Source of the DNA: Oscillospiraceae bacterium
GTDB lineage: Bacteria > Bacillota > Clostridia > Oscillospirales > Acutalibacteraceae
Assembly (NCBI GenBank): GCA_029004655.1
Contig: JAQVYP010000071.1
Location: 1-8,785, forward strand
Length of the DNA stretch: 8,785 nt
Reading direction: 5' to 3'
The position numbers were made by a program, and so were the translations under genes. Below, piece by piece: positions 4,967 through 8,785 of the stretch (its first letter is position 1; every line of letters begins with the position of its first letter). Under the pieces are notes generated by a model. The model was not told the DNA's origin. It made no database searches and saw only the letters and a program-made list of their open reading frames with translations.

Positions 4967-6469
4967 ATGCCAAGTGAGTATATCCTTGAGATGAACAATG
5001 TTTTTAAGTCATTTGGCTCCAACAGAGTTTTGGATGACGTAACTATCGCCATTAAACCGGGCGAAGTGCGAGCTCTGATGGGGGAAAATGGTGCTGGAAA
5101 ATCCACTCTTATGAAAATCCTTGGCGGTATTTATCATGCCGATGAGGGTAGCATTAAAATTGACGGAAATCTTGTGCGTATAAATGTTGTTGAAGATGCA
5201 CGCCAAAATGGTATAAGCTTTATACATCAGGAAATTAGTAATGTGCCAAGCATGAACATCGCTGAAAATTTTTTCCTTGGCAAGGAACCTAAAAACAAGT
5301 TTGGGATGATCGATATACAACGAATGCATCGTGAAACCCGAAAAGCATTAGATGTGATGGGAATTAATTTACCGACCACTAGGCTGATCTCAGGGTTGTC
5401 AATTGCAAAGCAGCAAATGCTTGAAATTGCCCGAGCTATCAACGAAAATGCAAAGGTTGTTATTATGGACGAACCTACCGCATCGTTGGCTAACGCCGAG
5501 GTGCAAGATTTGTTTGCACAGGTAAAAATGCTCAAGGAAAAGAATGTAGCGATCATTTATATTTCTCACCGTATGGAAGAAACTTTCCTAGTTTGCGACA
5601 CGGTTACTGTGTTGCGAGATGGCAAGTTTATAGGAACTAAAAATACTACAGAAACAACCGAAAATGAACTGATTAGCATGATGGTTGGCCGTAAATTTGA
5701 TGAAATTTATGGATATGATCGCGCAATTGGCGGAGAAACAATAATGCAAGTTAACGGACTGACCAGTAATGCTGTCACTGATGTCACCTTCGACTTAAGA
5801 AAAGGTGAGGTTTTAGGTTTTGCAGGTCTTGTGGGAGCGGGACGTACGGAAACTGCTCTTGCACTGTTCGGTATTGATAAAATTCATTCCGGTGAAATTA
5901 TGCTCGATGGAAAAAAAGTCATCATTAAAAGCCCAACAGATGCAATTGCAGCTGGAATAGAGTTAGTTCCGGAAGACCGTAAAGGTCAGGGTCTTTTCTT
6001 GACTCATAGCATTTCTACCAACCTTACCTTCCAGGTTTTGCCCCAGTTTATTCATAATCTAACAATCAACCGTAAGAAAGAAAAAGATTTGATTGAAACA
6101 TATAAGAATAAGCTTTCAATTAAAATGGCTTCAGTAAATCAACTTGCGGGCGAACTTTCCGGTGGTAATCAACAGAAAATTGTTATTTCTAAATGGCTGG
6201 CAGCCAAACCTAAAGTTATTATTCTTGATGAACCTACCCGCGGTATTGATGTGGGTGCAAAAGCGGAAATCTACAAGCTGATGAAAGATCTGACTGATGA
6301 GGGTGTTTCAATTATTATGATCTCGTCTGAGTTACCTGAAATTATCAACAACTCCAGTCGCATTGCTGTTATGAGTGAAGGTAGGCTTGTGAAAATATTA
6401 GATCCTGAAGTTGACGAAATCTCGCAGGAGATTATCATGTCATACGCAGTGCAAGGAGGAAATAAATAA
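4967..6469 (+). CDS. Ribose-type ABC importer, double-domain ATPase (RbsA/MglA family)
   Basis: Cytoplasmic ATPase that powers uptake through the neighbouring permease. The 500 residues form two fused nucleotide-binding domains, the normal length for the family. Domain 1 has Walker A GENGAGKST (39-47), Q-loop Gln88, signature LSIAKQQ (144-150), Walker B with MDEP (167-170) and switch His201. Domain 2 has a degenerate Walker A GLVGAGRTE (287-295) without the Lys, an intact signature LSGGNQQ (397-403), LDEP (420-423), and SSE in place of the switch His. This asymmetry is standard for RbsA-like proteins, so it is not damage. AAGGAAG ahead of ATG 4967 sets the start. Its stop shares one base with the permease start (TAATG), which indicates translational coupling. 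The transported sugar is not known. Confidence 0.95.
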   Translation: MPSEYILEMNNVFKSFGSNRVLDDVTIAIKPGEVRALMGENGAGKSTLMKILGGIYHADEGSIKIDGNLVRINVVEDARQNGISFIHQEISNVPSMNIAENFFLGKEPKNKFGMIDIQRMHRETRKALDVMGINLPTTRLISGLSIAKQQMLEIARAINENAKVVIMDEPTASLANAEVQDLFAQVKMLKEKNVAIIYISHRMEETFLVCDTVTVLRDGKFIGTKNTTETTENELISMMVGRKFDEIYGYDRAIGGETIMQVNGLTSNAVTDVTFDLRKGEVLGFAGLVGAGRTETALALFGIDKIHSGEIMLDGKKVIIKSPTDAIAAGIELVPEDRKGQGLFLTHSISTNLTFQVLPQFIHNLTINRKKEKDLIETYKNKLSIKMASVNQLAGELSGGNQQKIVISKWLAAKPKVIILDEPTRGIDVGAKAEIYKLMKDLTDEGVSIIMISSELPEIINNSSRIAVMSEGRLVKILDPEVDEISQEIIMSYAVQGGNK

Positions 6470-7470
6470 TGACTAATCAAAGCAGTCCGACTCCCGTTAA
6501 AGAAAAAAATAGCATTTGGGATTCTAACCCAATTTTTGCCTGGTTTAGGCGTAATATAGCATCGATCCTTGCAGCTCTGCTCCTGTGTGTAATACTTAGC
6601 TTTACCACTGATACTTTTCTTGTTTCCACGAATCTGTTAAGCTTAATGCGAAATGTTTGTGTAAATGCTTTCATTGCATTTGGTATTACCTGTGTTCTTA
6701 TTTGCGGAGGCATTGATTTGTCTGTTGGTTCGGTGGCAGCTGCTGCAGGCGTTATCACTGTACGTTTTGCAAACGCCGGATTACCATTGGTTTTCTGTGT
6801 TGCAATTGCACTTGTTTTTGGTGCGGTTGTTGGTCTGTTTAATGGCTATCTTGTTTCACACACGACCATTCCGCCCTTTATCGTAACACTTTCCACCCAG
6901 ATTATCATTCGTGGCGTAGGCTATGTTGTTACCGGTGGTCAGCCGACACAATGCACCAATGAATCTTTTAATCTCCTTGGTACCGGAAATATTTTGGGAA
7001 TCCCGGTTCCTGTGTTTGTTGTGACAATTGTTTTGGTGATTTTGTTCTTTATAATGAATCGCACTAGATTTGGCCGACATGTTTATGCCACTGGTGGAAA
7101 CCGTGAAGCTGCAAGATTTGCCGGTGTAAATACCAAGTCAGTGCAAATGCGTGTTTTCATGATGAGTGGTACTCTCGCCGCACTTGCCGGTGTAGTTTTG
7201 GCTGCCCGTCTTTATTCTGGTCAACCGTCTGTTGGTGAAGGCTTCGAGCGTGATGCTATTGCAGCTTCAGTTCTTGGAGGCACAAGCTTTAACGGTGGTA
7301 TAGGATCACTTGGCGGTACTGTTATCGGTATCTTTATTATAGGTATTCTAAATAATGGTATGAACCTTTTGAGCATAAACAGCTATTGGCAGTTTGTTGT
7401 CAGAGGTTGTGTAATTTTGGGTGCGGTTTATCTCGATTATATTAAAAAATCCCGCGCTTTAAAGAAATAA
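6469..7470 (+). CDS. Ribose-type ABC importer, permease subunit (RbsC family, BPD_transp_2)
   Basis: Polytopic inner-membrane channel subunit, acting as a homodimer with the ATPase and binding lipoprotein. It has 333 residues, with a polar N-terminus (about 1-28) and then many hydrophobic segments, beginning at about 31-47. Family marks are LICGGIDLSVGSVAA (77-91), PPFIVTLSTQIIIRG (135-149), the ATPase-contact loop YATGGNREAARFAGV (206-220), and GGTSFNGGIGSLGGT (270-284). AAGGAGG (6453-6459) lies inside the end of the ATPase gene, 9 bases before the ATG. Together with the 1-base overlap this couples the two genes. One permease gene is enough for this family. Substrate range is not evident. 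Confidence 0.94.
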   Translation: MTNQSSPTPVKEKNSIWDSNPIFAWFRRNIASILAALLLCVILSFTTDTFLVSTNLLSLMRNVCVNAFIAFGITCVLICGGIDLSVGSVAAAAGVITVRFANAGLPLVFCVAIALVFGAVVGLFNGYLVSHTTIPPFIVTLSTQIIIRGVGYVVTGGQPTQCTNESFNLLGTGNILGIPVPVFVVTIVLVILFFIMNRTRFGRHVYATGGNREAARFAGVNTKSVQMRVFMMSGTLAALAGVVLAARLYSGQPSVGEGFERDAIAASVLGGTSFNGGIGSLGGTVIGIFIIGILNNGMNLLSINSYWQFVVRGCVILGAVYLDYIKKSRALKK

Positions 7471-7490
7471 TACTATTTTCTTATATAATC

Positions 7491-7507
7491 CTTTAGCTTT
7501 GCTAAAG
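7491..7507 (+). repeat. Small hairpin between permease and transketolase genes
   Basis: CTTTAGC (7491-7497) and GCTAAAG (7501-7507) pair perfectly around TTT. An overlapping register, AGCTTT with AAAGCT, is also possible. No T-run follows, so it is not a standard terminator. It may mark an RNA processing or stability point in the 80-base gap. Confidence 0.45.
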
Positions 7508-7550
7508 CTGTACAAAATGCGCTTATTCAAGGGCAGTCAGGAGAAAACAA

Positions 7551-8369
7551 ATGGATAATCAGCAGCTTACAAAAATATGCACACAACTGCGCCGCGATAT
7601 TATTGAAATGGTTGCGGGTGCTTCCAGTGGTCATCCCGGCGGTTCGCTATCTATGGTAGAACTGTTGGCTGCAATCTATTTCACGCAGATGAAGGTAGAT
7701 CCAAAAAACCCTAAAGATCCCTCGCGCGATCGCTTTGTTCTAAGCAAAGGACATGCTGCCCCCTGCTACTATGCAGTTCTGGGCGAAATGGGCTTTTTCG
7801 ACAAGGCAGAGTTTAATAATTTTCGCCAACTGCACAGCATTTTACAAGGGCATCCCGACACGAAAAAAGTGCCCGGCGTTGATGCTTCAACCGGTTCTCT
7901 CGGTCAAGGTGTTTCGATTGCTGTTGGCATGGCTCTGGGGGCAAAAACCTCCAAAGGCACGCAAAAGGTATATACCATTTTAGGTGACGGAGAACTTCAA
8001 GAAGGACAGGTATGGGAAGCCTGCACCGCTGCAGCACATTACAAGCTTGACAACCTCACGATAATTATTGATAATAACGGTCTTCAAATCGACGGAACAA
8101 ATGACGAGGTCATGGGTCTTGGTAATTTGCACGCACGCTTTGAAGCTTTCGGACTTGATGTAATCGAAATTGAGGACGGAAACGACCTTGAACAGGTAAT
8201 CGCCGCACTTGAAGCACCTGTAACCCCCAGAAAACCAAAATGTATATTGGCACACACAGTCAAAGGAAAAGGTGTCTCATTCATGGAAAATCAGGTTGGC
8301 TGGCACGGAAAAGCGCCAAACACCTCCGAGCGAGACGACGCTCTCAAAGAAATGAGGGTTGATATATGA
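7551..8369 (+). CDS. Split transketolase, N-terminal (thiamine-diphosphate pyrophosphate-binding) subunit
   Basis: First half of a two-subunit transketolase, which moves two-carbon ketol units between sugar phosphates in the cytoplasm. The 272 residues equal the N-terminal domain of one-piece transketolases. Active-site histidines fall in expected contexts: His28 in SSGHPGG, His68 in SKGHAAP, His101 in GHPD and His252 in WHGKAP. The cofactor motif is GDG (145-147) followed by NN (175-176), which binds diphosphate through a metal ion. AGGAG seven bases before the ATG sets the start. The stop overlaps the next gene in an ATGA, as expected for subunits made in equal amounts. Split transketolases in sugar-acid operons often have specialised substrates. 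A housekeeping pentose-phosphate role cannot be excluded, but the context favours a dedicated pathway enzyme. Confidence 0.93.
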   Translation: MDNQQLTKICTQLRRDIIEMVAGASSGHPGGSLSMVELLAAIYFTQMKVDPKNPKDPSRDRFVLSKGHAAPCYYAVLGEMGFFDKAEFNNFRQLHSILQGHPDTKKVPGVDASTGSLGQGVSIAVGMALGAKTSKGTQKVYTILGDGELQEGQVWEACTAAAHYKLDNLTIIIDNNGLQIDGTNDEVMGLGNLHARFEAFGLDVIEIEDGNDLEQVIAALEAPVTPRKPKCILAHTVKGKGVSFMENQVGWHGKAPNTSERDDALKEMRVDI

Positions 8370-8785
8370 GTGAATTAAAAGCAATTCGTGTAGCCTATGG
8401 TGAAGCATTAATAGAACTTGGCAAAAAGAACGACAAGGTTGTCGTATTAGATGCTGACCTTGCCCACGCAACCATGACAGTCGGATTTTCCCAAACATTT
8501 CCAGAACGGTTCTTTAACTGTGGAATTGCGGAAGCCAACATGGTATCCATGTCTGCAGGATTATCAACAATGGGCTATATCCCCTTTTGCAGTACATTTG
8601 CGATTTTTGGAGCAGGTCGTTCTTATGAGCAGGTGCGAAACAGTGTTGCCTATCCTAATTTTAATGTGAAATTATGTATGACACATGCTGGAATTACCCT
8701 TGGCGAAGATGGTGGAAGTCAACAAGCAATTGAAGACATTGCACTGATGCGTGTAATTCCGGGCATGACCGTGATTGTGCCATGC
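8366..8785 (+). CDS. Split transketolase, C-terminal (aminopyrimidine-binding) subunit, partial at right edge
   Basis: Second half of the transketolase. By my reading 140 codons are visible before the edge; a full subunit is about 310. It starts at ATG 8366 in a 4-base ATGA overlap with the N-terminal subunit, with GAGGG (8354-8358) upstream. LDADLAHAT (28-36) opens the domain. Glu56 in NCGIAEANM is the expected cofactor-activating Glu, and FAIF (78-81) lies in the aminopyrimidine pocket region. The motif THAGITLGEDG (106-116) keeps the His and Asp equivalent to yeast His469 and Asp477. The next conserved His (yeast His481, in a THQ context) is Gln119 here, codon CAA at 8720-8722. That residue lines the substrate channel, so specificity may differ from classical transketolase. 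The reading frame is intact to the edge. Confidence 0.92.
   Translation, partial: MSELKAIRVAYGEALIELGKKNDKVVVLDADLAHATMTVGFSQTFPERFFNCGIAEANMVSMSAGLSTMGYIPFCSTFAIFGAGRSYEQVRNSVAYPNFNVKLCMTHAGITLGEDGGSQQAIEDIALMRVIPGMTVIVPC

Noticed and set aside
5009..5556. Two overlapping minus-strand frames of about 106 and 109 codons
   Set aside because: Both are shadows of the ATPase gene, whose Walker A, Q-loop, signature and Walker B are read on the plus strand.
7491..7507. Terminator between permease and transketolase
   Set aside because: The sequence after the hairpin is CTGTACAAAATG, without a T-run, and a ribosome binding site for the next gene follows closely.

Overview
The window looks like chromosomal DNA from a low-GC Gram-positive anaerobe, most likely a member of the Clostridia. 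The reasons are AT-rich intergenic DNA, strong GGAGG-type ribosome binding sites, a lipobox-bearing solute-binding lipoprotein, a transketolase split into two genes, and closest recall matches to Firmicutes-style proteins. The species cannot be named from the sequence. No rRNA, tRNA, mobile element or CRISPR array was seen. The window holds one carbohydrate or sugar-acid utilisation locus, cut at both ends.

Left arm (minus strand, about 1-1646): a GntR/FadR-type regulator is followed, 169 bases later, by a KDPG/KHG aldolase. The aldolase continues past its normal C-terminus into a glyoxalase-like (VOC) domain and runs off the left edge. The regulator has no ATG, GTG or TTG that would give an intact DNA-binding domain; it appears to start at an ATT codon behind a perfect GGAGGG.

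Centre (1647-1992): a 346-base AT-rich divergent control region. It carries a good sigma-A-type promoter for the rightward operon, an inverted repeat over its -35 box, a 12-bp perfect inverted repeat just after the expected transcription start, and a helically phased direct repeat upstream. These are the likely targets of the divergently encoded regulator.

Right arm (plus strand, 1993-8785): a D-2-hydroxyacid dehydrogenase, a KduD-like short-chain dehydrogenase, a complete ribose-type ABC importer (lipoprotein, double ATPase, permease), and a split transketolase (N-terminal subunit complete, C-terminal subunit cut by the right edge). The genes are tightly spaced with good ribosome binding sites. 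Two junctions overlap (1 and 4 bases). The exception is a 194-base structured gap between the binding protein and the ATPase, which may set their expression ratio.

Inferred working model: the importer brings in a sugar or sugar acid, the two dehydrogenases interconvert keto and hydroxy acids (KduD chemistry yields 2-keto-3-deoxygluconate), the aldolase cleaves the phosphorylated ketodeoxy acid to pyruvate plus a triose phosphate or aldehyde, and the split transketolase handles a ketose phosphate. No kinase, isomerase or hydrolase lies inside the window, so the substrate is undetermined. The most unusual points are the aldolase-VOC fusion, the ATT start of the regulator, the layered control region, and the His-to-Gln change in the transketolase active-site motif.
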